From positions 1 through 64,000 of the forward strand of contig NZ_QJRX01000006.1 of assembly GCF_003205495.1 (NCBI RefSeq): DNA of 64,000 bases, read 5' to 3'. Of the stretch, positions 24,537-34,376 are shown in pieces; the stretch's first letter is position 1; each line of letters starts with the position of its first letter. The position numbers and the translations under genes were made by a program. The notes under the pieces are model-generated. The model saw only the letters and a program-made list of their open reading frames with translations, made no database searches and was not told the DNA's origin. This DNA is from Aquipseudomonas alcaligenes. GTDB taxonomy: Bacteria; Pseudomonadota; Gammaproteobacteria; Pseudomonadales; Pseudomonadaceae.

Positions 24537-24650
24537 CTGGCTATGCGAAACCGCGCCGGGCGTTGTCGGCGCCGCTTGCCGTACGAGTTGTACTGTCTGC
24601 GCGGCGCCTCCTAGCCCGACACAATTTCGCAAAGGCCAGGACGATTGAAT
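24537..24650. repeat. long imperfect palindrome between pstB and phoU
   Basis: The left arm (GGCTATGCGAAACCGCGCCG...) and the reverse complement of the right arm (GGCCTTTGCGAAATTGTGTCG...) align over nearly 40 bases, with the centre around GTACGAGTTGTAC. Comparable elements lie at 54180-54300 and 60483-60655. Confidence 0.55.
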
Positions 24651-24685
24651 TTCAAGAACCTAATTTGCTGCACAAGGGCTCGACC

Positions 24686-25414
24686 ATGATCAACAAAGAC
24701 AGCCTCACCCATCATATCTCCCAGCAGTTCAACGCCGAGCTGGAGGAGGTGCGCAGCCACCTGCTGGCCATGGGCGGCCTGGTCGAGAAGCAGGTCAACG
24801 ACGCGGTCACCGCGCTGATCGAGGCCGACTCCGGCCTGGCCCAGCAGGTGCGCGAGATCGACGACCAGATCAACCAGATGGAGCGCAACATCGACGAGGA
24901 ATGCCTGCGCATCCTCGCCCGCCGCCAGCCGGCGGCCTCCGACCTGCGCCTGATCATCAGCATCTCCAAGTCGGTGATCGACCTCGAGCGCATCGGCGAC
25001 GAGTCGTCGAAGATCGCCAAGCGTGCCATCCAGCTGTGCGAAGAGGGCGAGGCCCCGCGCGGCTACGTCGAGGTGCGTCACATCGGCGACCAGGTACGGC
25101 GCATGGTGCAGGAGGCGCTGGATGCCTTCGCCCGCTTCGATGCCGACCTGGCCCTGTCGGTGGCGCAGTACGACAAGACCATCGACCGCGAGTACAAGAC
25201 CGCCCTGCGCGAGCTGGTCACCTACATGATGGAAGACCCGCGCTCGATCACCCGCGTGCTCAGCGTGATCTGGGTACTGCGTTCGCTGGAACGCATCGGC
25301 GATCATGCACGCAACATCGCCGAGCTGGTGATCTACCTGGTGCGCGGCACCGACGTGCGCCACCTGGGCCTGGCGCGCATGCAGGAAGAAGTGCAGGGCG
25401 GCAAGGGCGAGTGA
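24686..25414 (+). CDS. phoU: phosphate signalling regulator PhoU
   Basis: PhoU couples the Pst transporter to the PhoR kinase and keeps the Pho regulon off in phosphate excess. The 242-residue helical protein has two PhoU repeats, each with an acidic metal-binding motif: EIDDQINQMERNIDEE in the first half and a YDKTIDREYKTA helix in the second. RIGDESSKIAKRA and RIGDHARNIAELV are the paired signature helices. Start ATG at 24686 matches family length; earlier in-frame codons run through the palindrome. Confidence 0.96.
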   Translation: MINKDSLTHHISQQFNAELEEVRSHLLAMGGLVEKQVNDAVTALIEADSGLAQQVREIDDQINQMERNIDEECLRILARRQPAASDLRLIISISKSVIDLERIGDESSKIAKRAIQLCEEGEAPRGYVEVRHIGDQVRRMVQEALDAFARFDADLALSVAQYDKTIDREYKTALRELVTYMMEDPRSITRVLSVIWVLRSLERIGDHARNIAELVIYLVRGTDVRHLGLARMQEEVQGGKGE

Positions 25415-25538
25415 GGCGCCTGCCCGGCGGCCTGGTTGAGCTATCCCCGGGCCGCTCGGGAAATCCCCTAGGGCCCTCGGTTGGCCTTGGGCCATCATCC
25501 ACGGCTATGCTTGTCGACATTCTTGCCGGGAGTGGTCG

Positions 25539-26456
25539 ATGAGCAAAGTCAGCGTGCTGGTGGTGGACGACGCCACCTTTATCCGTGATCTGGTGAAGAA
25601 GGGTCTGCGCGACCACTTCCCCGGCATCCAGATCGAGGAGGCGGTCAACGGGCGCAAGGCCCAGCAGATGCTCGCCCGCCAGCCGGCCGACCTGATCCTG
25701 TGCGACTGGGAGATGCCGGAGATGTCCGGCCTCGAACTGCTCGCCTGGTGCCGCGAGCACGAGTCGCTGAAGACCACGCCCTTCATCATGGTTACCAGCC
25801 GCGGCGACAAGGAGAACGTGGTGCAGGCCATCCAGGCCGGCGTTTCCGACTTCATCGGCAAGCCCTTCTCCAACGAGCAGCTGGTGACCAAGGTCAAGAA
25901 GGCCCTGCACCGCGCCGGCAAGCTGGCCGCCCTGGCGGCCCAGGGCAGCAAGGCACCGCTGACCTCGGCCCTGGCCAACGATTCGCTGGCCGCTCTGACC
26001 GGCGGCAAGGCCGAGGTGGTCAAGCCGGCGGCCAAGCCCGTCGCCCAGGCCGCCACCGATGCCGCCGCTGTGTTCGCCAAGCCTGCCGCCGCCCCTAAGC
26101 CCGCCGCAGCCTCCCCGGCCGGCCGCGGCCAGGGCCAGCTGCGCCTGCCCGGCGGCAGCATGGCCTGCGTGATCAAGGCACTCAGTCTCAAGGAAGCGCT
26201 GCTGGTGGTCCGGCGCGCCGAGCTGCTGCCGCAGGTGCTGGAAAGCGCGGTGCTCGACCTGGAGCAGGGCGAGGCCGCCGAAACCGCGCGGCTCAACGGC
26301 TACCTGCATGCGGTGGCGGCGCTGGAGCCCAAGCCCGACAGCGAATGGCTGCAGCTGACCTTCAAGTTCGTCGACCGCGACCCGCAGAAGCTCGACTACC
26401 TGTCGCGCCTGATCGCCCGCGGCACCGCGCAGAAGCATTTCGTCCCGGGTGCCTAG
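25539..26456 (+). CDS. orphan response regulator with alanine/proline linker and PilZ-like C-terminus
   Basis: Residues 1-125 form a receiver domain with D10-D11, phospho-acceptor D56 (LILCDWEMPEMSG), T/S at TSRGD and K in IGKPFS. An Ala/Pro/Lys-rich linker follows (about 130-200). The final 100 residues (CVIKALSLKEALLVVRRAELL ... LTFKFVDRDPQKLDYL) have the strand pattern and end of PilZ-type domains, but the RxxxR and D/NxSxxG motifs for c-di-GMP are not intact. No kinase gene is adjacent except phoR 3 kb away. P. aeruginosa has a similar gene beside phoU, as I recall. The output is unknown. Confidence 0.75.
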   Translation: MSKVSVLVVDDATFIRDLVKKGLRDHFPGIQIEEAVNGRKAQQMLARQPADLILCDWEMPEMSGLELLAWCREHESLKTTPFIMVTSRGDKENVVQAIQAGVSDFIGKPFSNEQLVTKVKKALHRAGKLAALAAQGSKAPLTSALANDSLAALTGGKAEVVKPAAKPVAQAATDAAAVFAKPAAAPKPAAASPAGRGQGQLRLPGGSMACVIKALSLKEALLVVRRAELLPQVLESAVLDLEQGEAAETARLNGYLHAVAALEPKPDSEWLQLTFKFVDRDPQKLDYLSRLIARGTAQKHFVPGA

Positions 26457-26569
26457 CACCCTGGCCGGTGCGCTGCATCACAGCCCGGCCGCCAGCACCT
26501 CGCCGATGCCGCGTCACGCTGCTAGTCTTGCCAGTCCCGGATACCAATAACCACTCGATCCGTGAAGTC

Positions 26570-27466
26570 ATGCTAGGGCGTCCACTGCTTTTCTGCGCGC
26601 TGCTGCTGGCCGCCGGCCAGGCCAGTGCACTGACCATCTACAAATATGTCGACCGTCACGGCACGGTGACCTATAGCGACCAGGCCGTGCCCGGTGCCCA
26701 GGTGTTCGTGTTCCGCGACCGCATGGTGGAGAAGCTCGACAACCTGGTGAAGCTGGAGACCAAGAAGCACGAGGCCGGCGAGACCCTGCTGGTGCGCAAC
26801 GACCTGTATGCACCGGTGGAGATCGAGCTTCGCCTGGAGCGACTGGTCAATGCCGTCGGCGCGCCGGACGAGCCGCTGCGCTGGGTGCTGCCGCCGCGCA
26901 GCCAGATCCGCCTGGCCACCCTGGCGCCGCGCGAGGCGGGCAAGCCGATGAGCTACAAGCCCAGGCTGCGCTACGCCATGGGCGATCCGCGCCTGCAGCC
27001 GCTGCTGTATCGCTACCCGCTGCCCTGGCGCGGCGGGCCGTTCCGCCTGACCCAGGGCGCCGGCGGCAAGTACAGCCACTTCACCCCCAAGGGCCGCTAC
27101 GCCATGGACATCGCCATGCCCGAAGGCACGCCGATAGTCGCGGCGCGCGGCGGCGTGGTGGTGAAGACCGAGAACCGTCAGAGCGGGCGTGGCAACAACC
27201 CTTCCGGCAACTACGTGCGCATCCTGCATGACGACGGCACCATGGGCGTCTACCTGCACCTGATGCGCGGCTCGGTGACGGTGCAGGAAGGCCAGCGGGT
27301 GGCGGCCGGCATGCAGATCGCCCGTTCCGGCAACACCGGCAACAGCACCGGCCCGCACCTGCACTTCGTGGTGCAGCGCAACGTCGGCCTGGCCCTGGAA
27401 TCGATCCCCTTCAACTTCGCCCAGCCGGTGGACAGCCTGCCCAACTTCGCCGTGGGCGGCGAGTAA
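26570..27466 (+). CDS. secreted M23-family metallopeptidase with DUF4124
   Basis: The protein has 298 residues. After a signal peptide (AGQASA before LTIYKY) comes a DUF4124 segment (IYKYVDRHGTVTYSDQ), then a bridging region, and an M23 LytM domain with YSHFTPKGRYAMDIAMPEGTPI and GPHLHF. The H and D of the first motif are ten residues apart, as in the paralogue at 2863. It probably trims peptidoglycan cross-bridges. ATG at 26570 gives the signal peptide and follows GTGAAG. Confidence 0.85.
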   Translation: MLGRPLLFCALLLAAGQASALTIYKYVDRHGTVTYSDQAVPGAQVFVFRDRMVEKLDNLVKLETKKHEAGETLLVRNDLYAPVEIELRLERLVNAVGAPDEPLRWVLPPRSQIRLATLAPREAGKPMSYKPRLRYAMGDPRLQPLLYRYPLPWRGGPFRLTQGAGGKYSHFTPKGRYAMDIAMPEGTPIVAARGGVVVKTENRQSGRGNNPSGNYVRILHDDGTMGVYLHLMRGSVTVQEGQRVAAGMQIARSGNTGNSTGPHLHFVVQRNVGLALESIPFNFAQPVDSLPNFAVGGE

Positions 27467-27554
27467 GGCGTACCGGTTGTCGGTTCGCGGCGAGCGCGCC
27501 GCGAACTGGCCTATGGTGACGGAACCGCTGCAGTCATCCTGCGAGGCCAGAGCC

Positions 27555-27827
27555 ATGAACAACCTGCACTGCACCCACCGCGATCATGTCATCAGCGCCG
27601 CCATCATCGAGCACCCCGGCATCCCCACGCCTTGGGCGGCGGGCTGTCAGATCGACCTGCCGGACGGCCACAGCAGCAGGCGCATCGCCTTGCCGCTGAA
27701 GTTCGCCTTCTTCGCCGACCTGGAGAGCGCCCAGCGCGCCGCGCTGGCCCACGGCCGCTGGCTGGTGGACCAGCACCTGGATCACGACCTGGATCTGCTG
27801 GCTGGCAGCCGCGCCCAGGCCGCCTGA
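27555..27827 (+). CDS. small protein of unknown function
   Basis: I do not recognise this 90-residue protein (MNNLHCTHRDHVISAAIIEHP...). It is predicted soluble with mixed alpha/beta character, with a polar histidine-containing start and a helical end (ESAQRAALAHGRWLVDQHLDHD). Codon use matches neighbours, and AGAGCC precedes the ATG. A 26-codon upstream extension with an alternative start is possible but unsupported. It lies between the M23 gene and the convergent CorC-family gene. Confidence 0.5.
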   Translation: MNNLHCTHRDHVISAAIIEHPGIPTPWAAGCQIDLPDGHSSRRIALPLKFAFFADLESAQRAALAHGRWLVDQHLDHDLDLLAGSRAQAA

Positions 27828-27848
27828 TAGCGACCGGCGGCGCGCGGC

Positions 27849-29189
27849 TCAGTCCAGCCGCAGCACCTTGGCCAGGACGATCTTCGGCCCCTTCATCTTC
27901 TTGATGACGATGTTGAGGCCTGCGGTCTCCAGCACTTCGTCCTCTTCCGGCACCCGGTTGAGGCTCTCGTAGACCAGCCCGGCCAGGGTCTCGGCCTCGA
28001 TGTGGTCGAGGTCGACACCGAGCAGGCGCTCGATCTTGAACAGCGGGGTGTCGCCGCGCACCAGCAGCTTGCCCGGCTGGTAGGCGAGGATGCCGCGTTC
28101 GGCCTTGTGGTGTTCGTCCTGGATGTCGCCGACCAGCACCTCCAGCACGTCTTCCATGGTCAGGAAGCCGACCACCTTGCCGTCGGCCTCCTCGACCAGG
28201 GCGAAATGCGCGCCGCCCTTGCGGAACTGCTCCAGCAGCGAGGACAGCGGCATGTGCTTGCTGACCCGCTCGATCGGGCGCATCAGCTCGGCCAGGTTGA
28301 ACTTGGACGGCAGCATCTCCAGCAGGCTCAGCTGCAGCAGCAGGTCCTTGATGTGCAGCACGCCGACGAAGCTGGCGCTGGCCTCATCAAACACCGGGTA
28401 GCGGCTGAACTTGTGGCGGCGGAACAGGTTGAAGAGCTCGTCCAGCTTGGCGCCGACCTCGATGTACACCAGGTCCTCGCGCGAGTTGGCCCAGTCCACC
28501 ACTTCCAGTTCGCCCATCTCCACGGCCGAGGCCAGCACGCGCATGTCCTGGTCGCTGGGGTCGCGGGCGCGGCTGGAGTGGAGGATCAGCTTCAGCTCGT
28601 CGCGACTGTAGTGGTGCTCGTGGTGCGGCCCCGGCTCGCCCTGCCCGGCGACGCGCAGGATGGCGTTGGCGCTGGCGTTGAGCAGGTAGATGGCCGGGTA
28701 CATCAGCCAGTAGAAGCCGTACAGCGGTGCGGCGGTCCACAGCGACAGCAGCTCGGGCTTGCGGATCGCCCAGGACTTGGGCGCCAGCTCGCCGACCACG
28801 ATGTGCAGGTAGGAAATGATGAAGAAGGCGATGAAGAAGGCGATGCCGTGGACCAGCTTCTCCGACTCGATGCCGATTCCGGCCAGCAGCGGGGTGAGCA
28901 GTTCGGCGAAGGCCGGCTCGCCGACCCAGCCGAGGCCGAGTGAGGCCAGGGTAATGCCCAGCTGGCAGGCCGACAGGTAGGCGTCCAGCTGGTTGTGCAC
29001 GGTGCGCAGGATGTGCCCGCGCCAGCCGTGCTGCTCGGCGATGGCCTCGACCTTGGTCGAGCGCAGCTTGACCATGGCGAACTCGGCGGCGACGAAGAAG
29101 CCGTTGAGCAGCACGAGTAACAGGGCGAACAGCACGAGGCCTAGGTCAGCGAAGAGGGTGGAGGTCGAGAGGCTACTGGAAGGGTCCAT
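27849..29189 (-). CDS. HlyC/CorC (CNNM, UPF0053) family membrane protein
   Basis: The 446-residue protein carries the DUF21/CNNM membrane domain (LFALLLVLLNGFFVAAEFAMVKLR at the start, further helices to about residue 190), a CBS pair (VYIEVGAKLDELFNLFRRHKFSRYPVFDEA and VVGFLTMEDVLEVLVGDI), and a C-terminal CorC/HlyC transporter-associated domain. The family is linked to magnesium and divalent ion homeostasis. No toxin role is implied by the historical hemolysin name. It sits downstream of phoR, on the same strand. Confidence 0.9.
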   Translation of the reverse strand: MDPSSSLSTSTLFADLGLVLFALLLVLLNGFFVAAEFAMVKLRSTKVEAIAEQHGWRGHILRTVHNQLDAYLSACQLGITLASLGLGWVGEPAFAELLTPLLAGIGIESEKLVHGIAFFIAFFIISYLHIVVGELAPKSWAIRKPELLSLWTAAPLYGFYWLMYPAIYLLNASANAILRVAGQGEPGPHHEHHYSRDELKLILHSSRARDPSDQDMRVLASAVEMGELEVVDWANSREDLVYIEVGAKLDELFNLFRRHKFSRYPVFDEASASFVGVLHIKDLLLQLSLLEMLPSKFNLAELMRPIERVSKHMPLSSLLEQFRKGGAHFALVEEADGKVVGFLTMEDVLEVLVGDIQDEHHKAERGILAYQPGKLLVRGDTPLFKIERLLGVDLDHIEAETLAGLVYESLNRVPEEDEVLETAGLNIVIKKMKGPKIVLAKVLRLD

Positions 29190-29261
29190 GGACGGTCGGG
29201 GTGGTTGCAGACCGCTAAAGGGTGGCGGCTGGGGCGGGCGATTGCAAGCGCGCCCCGCGCA

Positions 29262-30566
29262 TCAGGCGCGCCGGCTGACCTGCTGAGCCGGGAAATGGCA
29301 GGTGAAGGTGCTGCCCTTGCCGACCTGGCTGGCGATGTCCAGGCGCGCCCGGTGGCGCAGCAGCACATGCTTGACGATGGCCAGGCCGAGGCCGGTGCCA
29401 CCGGTGGTGGAGGCGCGGCTGGAGTCGACCCGGTAGAAGCGTTCGGTCAGGCGCGGCAGGTGCTTGGCCTCGATGCCGATGCCGTTGTCGGCCACGCTGA
29501 AGTGCGCGCCCTGTTCGTCGCCCCACCAGCGGATGCGGATCTCGCTGTCCTCGGGGCTGTACTTCACCGCGTTGAACACCAGGTTGGAGAAGGCACTGCG
29601 CAGCTCGGTCTCGCTGCCCTTGAGGCGCAGGTGCGGGTCGGCCTCCAGGCTGATGCGATGGTTGCGGTTGCCCGACAGCGCCTGGGCGTCGTTCTTGATC
29701 GACAGCAGCAGCAGGTCGACCGCCACCGGCTGGTTGTCCGAGGGGTAGTCGGTGGCCTCCAGCTTGGCCAGCAGGAGCAGGTCGTTGAGCAGGTTCTGCA
29801 TGCGCGCGCCCTGCTGCTGCATCTGCTGCAGGGCCCGCAGCCAGCGTGGGTTGACCTCCTCGACATTGTCCAGCAGGGTCTCCAGGTAGCCGGCGATCAC
29901 CGTCAGCGGCGTGCGCAGCTCATGGGAGACGTTGGCGACGAAGTCCTTGCGCATCTGCTCCAGCTGGTAGAGGCGGGTGACGTCGCGCACCAGCATCAGG
30001 TGCTCGCGGTTGCCGTACTGGGTGATCTGCAGCTGCAGGCGCAGGCGGTCGCTGATCGGCGAGGGAATCTCCAGCGCTTCCTGGTAGTTGCCGGCCTCGA
30101 AATATTCCTTGAAGCGCGGGTGGCGCACCAGGTTGGTGATCGACTGGCCGCTGTCCTGCGGCGTCTTCAGTCCCAGCAGCTGCTCGGCGGCGCGGTTCCA
30201 CCATTCCAGGTTGCCCTCGGCGTCGAGCATGATCACCGCGTCGCGCAGGGCGGCGGTGGACTCCTGCACACGGTCGATCACCGCCTGCAGGCGGCCGCGC
30301 ACGCGCTGGTCGCGCCGCTGCAGGTGGTAGATGTTGTCGAACACCTCGCCCCACAGGCCATAGCCCTCGGGCGGGGCCTCGTCCGGCTGGCGCTCGCGCA
30401 GCCACTTGTGCAGGCGCAGCAGCTGCTTGAGATGCCACAGCAGGTAGCCGCCGAGGCCGACGGCCAGGGCCCAGGCGTACTCGCCGGTGATCAGGCCGAC
30501 CAGGCCGCAACCGACCAACAACAGCAGCAGGCGACGCACCAGGGCGCCGCGCCAGTCTTGGTTCAC
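29262..30566 (-). CDS. phoR: phosphate regulon sensor histidine kinase
   Basis: PhoR phosphorylates PhoB when phosphate is scarce. The 434-residue kinase has two N-terminal membrane helices without a large periplasmic part (LLLLLVGCGLVGLITGEYAWALAVGLGGYLL), a PAS domain (ALRDAVIMLDAEGNLEWWNRAA), an HisKA box FVANVSHELRTPLT with the phospho-histidine, an N box (LVFNAVKY) and G boxes (VADNGIGIE, GTGLGLAIVKH). It follows phoB by about 40 bases in the same operon. Confidence 0.96.
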   Translation of the reverse strand: MNQDWRGALVRRLLLLLVGCGLVGLITGEYAWALAVGLGGYLLWHLKQLLRLHKWLRERQPDEAPPEGYGLWGEVFDNIYHLQRRDQRVRGRLQAVIDRVQESTAALRDAVIMLDAEGNLEWWNRAAEQLLGLKTPQDSGQSITNLVRHPRFKEYFEAGNYQEALEIPSPISDRLRLQLQITQYGNREHLMLVRDVTRLYQLEQMRKDFVANVSHELRTPLTVIAGYLETLLDNVEEVNPRWLRALQQMQQQGARMQNLLNDLLLLAKLEATDYPSDNQPVAVDLLLLSIKNDAQALSGNRNHRISLEADPHLRLKGSETELRSAFSNLVFNAVKYSPEDSEIRIRWWGDEQGAHFSVADNGIGIEAKHLPRLTERFYRVDSSRASTTGGTGLGLAIVKHVLLRHRARLDIASQVGKGSTFTCHFPAQQVSRRA

Positions 30567-30603
30567 CTAGTGCATCCTTACTCTGGACAGCGGAGGGCGT
30601 GGA

Positions 30604-31293
<690 letters not shown>

Positions 31294-31342
31294 GGGTCGA
31301 GCCTCGGGTCGTCTGTCTTGCGCCGCATTAGATAACGGAATT

Positions 31343-31360
31343 ATTGCAGCGATATGACAG
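31343..31360 (-). promoter_or_regulatory. Pho box upstream of phoB
   Basis: On the minus strand CTGTCAT-ATCG-CTGCAAT: first half perfect, second with two mismatches, correct spacing, 50 bases before the phoB start. Consistent with phoBR autoregulation, separate from ubiA upstream. Confidence 0.65.
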
Positions 31361-31379
31361 CTCTGCGCCGGGCTTTTGC

Positions 31380-32273
31380 TCAGCGCAGGGCATAGTCCAG
31401 GACGATGCCGAGCAGGATCGCCAGGCCGGCCCAGTGATTGTGCAGGAAGGCGGCGAAGCAGGCCTGCGGTTCGCGCCCGCGGGTGCTCCAGAACTCCCAG
31501 GCGAAGCAGGCGGCGGCGCCGAGCAGGCCGAGCAGGAACCAGATGCCCAGGCTGAAGCGCACGCCGGCCATGGCCAGGCACAGCAGGGCCAGGCCCTGCA
31601 GGGCGAGGATGATCAGGCGGTCGGCCTCGCCGAACAGGATGGCGGTGGACTTCACGCCGATCTTCAGGTCGTCCTCGCGGTCGGTCATCGCGTAGTAGGT
31701 GTCGTAGGCCACCGTCCACAGCAGGTTGGCGATGTACAGCAGCCAGGCCTCGGGCGGCGGCAGCTGGCCGGTCACCGCGCTGAAGGCCATCGGCATGCCC
31801 CAGCTGAAGGCCGCGCCCAGCACCACCTGCGGGTAGTAGGTGTAGCGCTTCATGAAGGGGTAGCAGGCGGCCAGGGCCAGGCCGCCGAAGGACAGCAGGA
31901 TGGTGGTCAGGTTGGTGAACAGCACCAGCACGAAGCTCAGCGCCACCAGCACGGCGAACAGCATCAGCGCCTCGCGCGGCGAGACCCGGCCATCGGCCAG
32001 CGGGCGCGCCCTGGTGCGCGCCACATGGCCGTCGAAGTGGCGGTCGGCGTAGTCGTTGATCACGCAGCCGGCGGCGCGCATGAACAGGGTGCCGAGGACG
32101 AAGATCAGCAGCCACTTGAGGTCCGGCACGCCCTTGCTCGCCACCCACAGGGCCCAGAGGGTCGGCCACAGCAGCAGGTAGATGCCGATCGGCTTCTCCA
32201 GGCGCATCAGCTGGACGAAGTCCCAGCTGCGCGGGTGGACGCGGTTGAGGGCGAGCAGGAAGGACTGGTACAT
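31380..32273 (-). CDS. ubiA: 4-hydroxybenzoate polyprenyltransferase
   Basis: UbiA joins 4-hydroxybenzoate to the polyprenyl diphosphate side chain in ubiquinone synthesis, in the inner membrane. The 297-residue protein shows about eight membrane helices and both aspartate motifs of the family: [20 protein letters not shown] and the second [14 protein letters not shown]. The ATG at 32271-32273 aligns with the family. It follows ubiC on the same strand by about 60 bases. Confidence 0.97.
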   Translation of the reverse strand: MYQSFLLALNRVHPRSWDFVQLMRLEKPIGIYLLLWPTLWALWVASKGVPDLKWLLIFVLGTLFMRAAGCVINDYADRHFDGHVARTRARPLADGRVSPREALMLFAVLVALSFVLVLFTNLTTILLSFGGLALAACYPFMKRYTYYPQVVLGAAFSWGMPMAFSAVTGQLPPPEAWLLYIANLLWTVAYDTYYAMTDREDDLKIGVKSTAILFGEADRLIILALQGLALLCLAMAGVRFSLGIWFLLGLLGAAACFAWEFWSTRGREPQACFAAFLHNHWAGLAILLGIVLDYALR

Positions 32274-32332
32274 CGGCGGGTCTCCGTTCCGGGTGCGCCG
32301 ATTATACGAGCCTGCGCAGAGCAAGGGCGGCG

Positions 32333-32881
32333 CTAGTTCGCGGCGGCGTGATCCCAGAAGGCCGGCAGGAATACCTCGGCCACCAGCACGCCGAGGCCGT
32401 CGCGGCGGAAGCACGAGCGGCGCCCCCACAGCTGCTCGGCGCGCACCGCCTCCGGCAGCCAGGCGGCCGGGTAGCGGCAGGCCTGCAGCTCGCCGCGGGC
32501 GAAGGCACGGTCGCTGAACAACAGCTCGCCGAGGGAACGACTGCCCAGCTTGCCCAGCTCCAGGCCCGAGCCCTCCAGGGCGCTGCGCGCGGCCACGCTG
32601 CGGGCGAACACCCAGGGCTGGCCGGCGCCGAGCAGGAATACCTCGCGCACCCAGCCCTGGCTGCCGGCCGGAACCTGCAGCGCGGCGCACTCGTCGTTGC
32701 GCAGCACCTGCCAGCCCTGCTGCAGCGGCTGCACGGCGAAGCGCCCGGCGCTCAGCGCGGTGAGGCGACGGGTCAGCGACCCCTGGTCGAACAGCCAGTC
32801 GCGCAGCAGGGGCGCGGGGGCGGGATGCAACTGCGCCGCGCTGAGCCAGCGGGGCGGATGGGCAAGGGCGGAGGAGGGCAC
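32333..32881 (-). CDS. ubiC: chorismate lyase
   Basis: UbiC converts chorismate to 4-hydroxybenzoate, supplying UbiA. The product is about 182 residues from a GTG start, with family blocks [33 protein letters not shown] and [16 protein letters not shown] plus [10 protein letters not shown]. The start is uncertain: no strong ribosome site is visible, and longer versions beginning at 32923 or 33001 are open. The core enzyme is unambiguous. Confidence 0.88.
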   Translation of the reverse strand: MPSSALAHPPRWLSAAQLHPAPAPLLRDWLFDQGSLTRRLTALSAGRFAVQPLQQGWQVLRNDECAALQVPAGSQGWVREVFLLGAGQPWVFARSVAARSALEGSGLELGKLGSRSLGELLFSDRAFARGELQACRYPAAWLPEAVRAEQLWGRRSCFRRDGLGVLVAEVFLPAFWDHAAAN

Positions 32882-33061
32882 GACAACGGCTTCGGCGACC
32901 TGGGACGGCGGCGAGCTTAGCACGAGGCGGGCGGTCGCCCGAGACTTGCGCGAAGGCGCGCTTGCCAGTACAAAGCCTGCTGATTTTTGATGGCCTGCCA
33001 TCCTTGGCGGCCACCCTTACAGGGCCCCGCCCGCCGTAGGCGGCCCGCGAAGAGGTAGAGC

Positions 33062-33229
33062 ATGAAGAAGTGGCAATGTGTGGTCTGTGGCCTGATCTAT
33101 GACGAGAGCCAGGGCTGGCCCGACGACGGCATCGCCGCCGGCACCCGCTGGGAAGACGTGCCGGCCGACTGGCTTTGCCCGGACTGCGGCGTGGGCAAGG
33201 CCGATTTCGAGATGATCGAGATCGGCTGA
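33062..33229 (+). CDS. rubA: rubredoxin
   Basis: A 55-residue iron protein with the four ligands C6, C9, C39 and C42 (CVVCG and CPDCG) and the conserved [17 protein letters not shown] core. Rubredoxins carry one electron, in Pseudomonas typically for alkane hydroxylation or oxidative-stress partners. Neither a rubredoxin reductase nor an alkane hydroxylase gene is adjacent here. The start follows GAAGAGG, and length is typical. Confidence 0.96.
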   Translation: MKKWQCVVCGLIYDESQGWPDDGIAAGTRWEDVPADWLCPDCGVGKADFEMIEIG

Positions 33230-33250
33230 TCCGCTCTAGGGCGGCATCGG

Positions 33251-33274
33251 AACGGCGGCCTCTGGGCCGCCGTT
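33251..33274 (+). terminator. terminator-like hairpin after rubredoxin
   Basis: AACGGCGGCC, TCTG, GGCCGCCGTT; followed by CGCGTTTGCG, so only a weak T tract. Confidence 0.6.
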
Positions 33275-33509
33275 CGCGTTTGCGGGGGGATGAATCGGGC
33301 CATCGATCAGGTTCTGGCGGAAATGCCGGCTGTTCTGTCGTGATCGTCACGTTATCGTCCGCGCAAACTGCCCGGCAGCACTGGCGCAGTCCCGGATGGC
33401 GTGCCATTCTCCCGGGGTCTGCCGCAGCGCAGAGCCGTTGCGGCGCCTTTGGCGCTGTTCTGGACGGACAGCACGGACACAACAACAACAAACCGTCAAA
33501 GAGGCATCT

Positions 33510-33782
33510 ATGCGTAAACCTGAACTCGCCGCGGCTATCGCCGAAAAGGCTGATCTGACCAAAGACCAGGCCAATCGCGTACTCAACGCCGTGCTCGAAG
33601 AGATCACCAGCGCGCTGAACCGCAAGGACAGCGTCACCCTGGTCGGCTTTGGTACCTTCCTGCAGCGCCACCGTGGTGCCCGTACCGGCAAGAACCCGCA
33701 GACCGGTGCTCCGGTCAAGATCAAGGCCAGCAACACCGTGGCCTTCAAGCCGGGCAAATCCCTGCGCGACGCCGTCAACTGA
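33510..33782 (+). CDS. hup: HU-family DNA-binding protein
   Basis: The 90-residue protein is a bacterial histone-like HU subunit that bends and compacts DNA. Family features are [17 protein letters not shown], the [21 protein letters not shown] arm with its proline at the tip (NPQTG) and the closing [14 protein letters not shown]. It stands alone with a 280-base upstream region. The set of HU paralogues (alpha or beta) cannot be decided from sequence alone. Confidence 0.96.
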   Translation: MRKPELAAAIAEKADLTKDQANRVLNAVLEEITSALNRKDSVTLVGFGTFLQRHRGARTGKNPQTGAPVKIKASNTVAFKPGKSLRDAVN

Positions 33783-33794
33783 GTAAGTCCCGGT

Positions 33795-33815
33795 CCGGAG
33801 CCGCAGGGCTCCGGA
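33795..33815 (+). terminator. hairpin after hup
   Basis: CCGGAGCC, GCAG, GGCTCCGG within 13-33 bases of the hup stop; followed by ATCACCCC. Weak. Confidence 0.4.
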
Positions 33816-33917
33816 TCACCCCTCAGGCTTGCGCCGGCGTCCCGCCAGACGGGATGTAGTGTTCCGCGCAAACCGCTACAATGCGCCGCCGATTTCACCA
33901 CCCCGAGGCTGCGCGCC

Positions 33918-34316
33918 ATGAAATTCCGCTTTCTCCTCTGGATGCTGGGCCGCCTGATGGCCAAGGCCAGCCGCACCAATGCCGAGTTCCAGCAGCAGCT
34001 GCAGGGCAAGGAGCTGGTGTTCCAGCTGCACACCCTCGACGGCAAGGTCGCCCGTCACTATCGGATCAAGGACCAGCGCGTCATCAGTCATGCCGGTGCG
34101 GCCCGCGAGCCGGCCTTTGCCATCGGCTTCAAGGATGCCGTCTACGGCTTCGCCACCATGAACGCCAAGAACAAGCAGCTGGCCTTCATGCAGGGCATCC
34201 AGAACAAGGACATCCAGATCCAGGGCAACCCGGCGCTGGTGATCTGGTTCCAGGGCCTGCTCAAGCACGTGGTGGCCAAGAAGAAAAAACCGACCGAGGT
34301 CAAGAAAGCGGCCTGA
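33918..34316 (+). CDS. SCP2-like sterol-carrier-domain protein
   Basis: This 132-residue protein has a hydrophobic N-terminus (MKFRFLLWMLGRLMAKAS) and a body that resembles SCP2 lipid-binding domains (ELVFQLHTLDGKVARHYRIKDQRV, AFAIGFKDAVYGFATM, QIQGNPALVIWFQGL). The C-terminal tail is lysine-rich. It may bind hydrophobic ligands or associate with the membrane. A promoter-like TACAAT lies about 35 bases upstream. No close partner is evident. Confidence 0.7.
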   Translation: MKFRFLLWMLGRLMAKASRTNAEFQQQLQGKELVFQLHTLDGKVARHYRIKDQRVISHAGAAREPAFAIGFKDAVYGFATMNAKNKQLAFMQGIQNKDIQIQGNPALVIWFQGLLKHVVAKKKKPTEVKKAA

Positions 34317-34327
34317 GCCGCTTTCCC
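34305..34327 (+). terminator. hairpin containing the SCP2-like stop codon
   Basis: AAAGCGGC, CTGA, GCCGCTTT; the stop codon TGA falls in the loop. Confidence 0.45.
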
Positions 34328-34376
34328 TCGGGCCCGCCACTTGGCTAGGCTGGGCCTTTGTCACGGAAGTACCTAC

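Noticed and set aside
2863-27466. M23 proteins as inactive because HxxxD has no histidine at the usual place
   Set aside because: Both paralogues have a conserved SH ten residues before the aspartate plus GPHLHF, a known variant spacing of this family.
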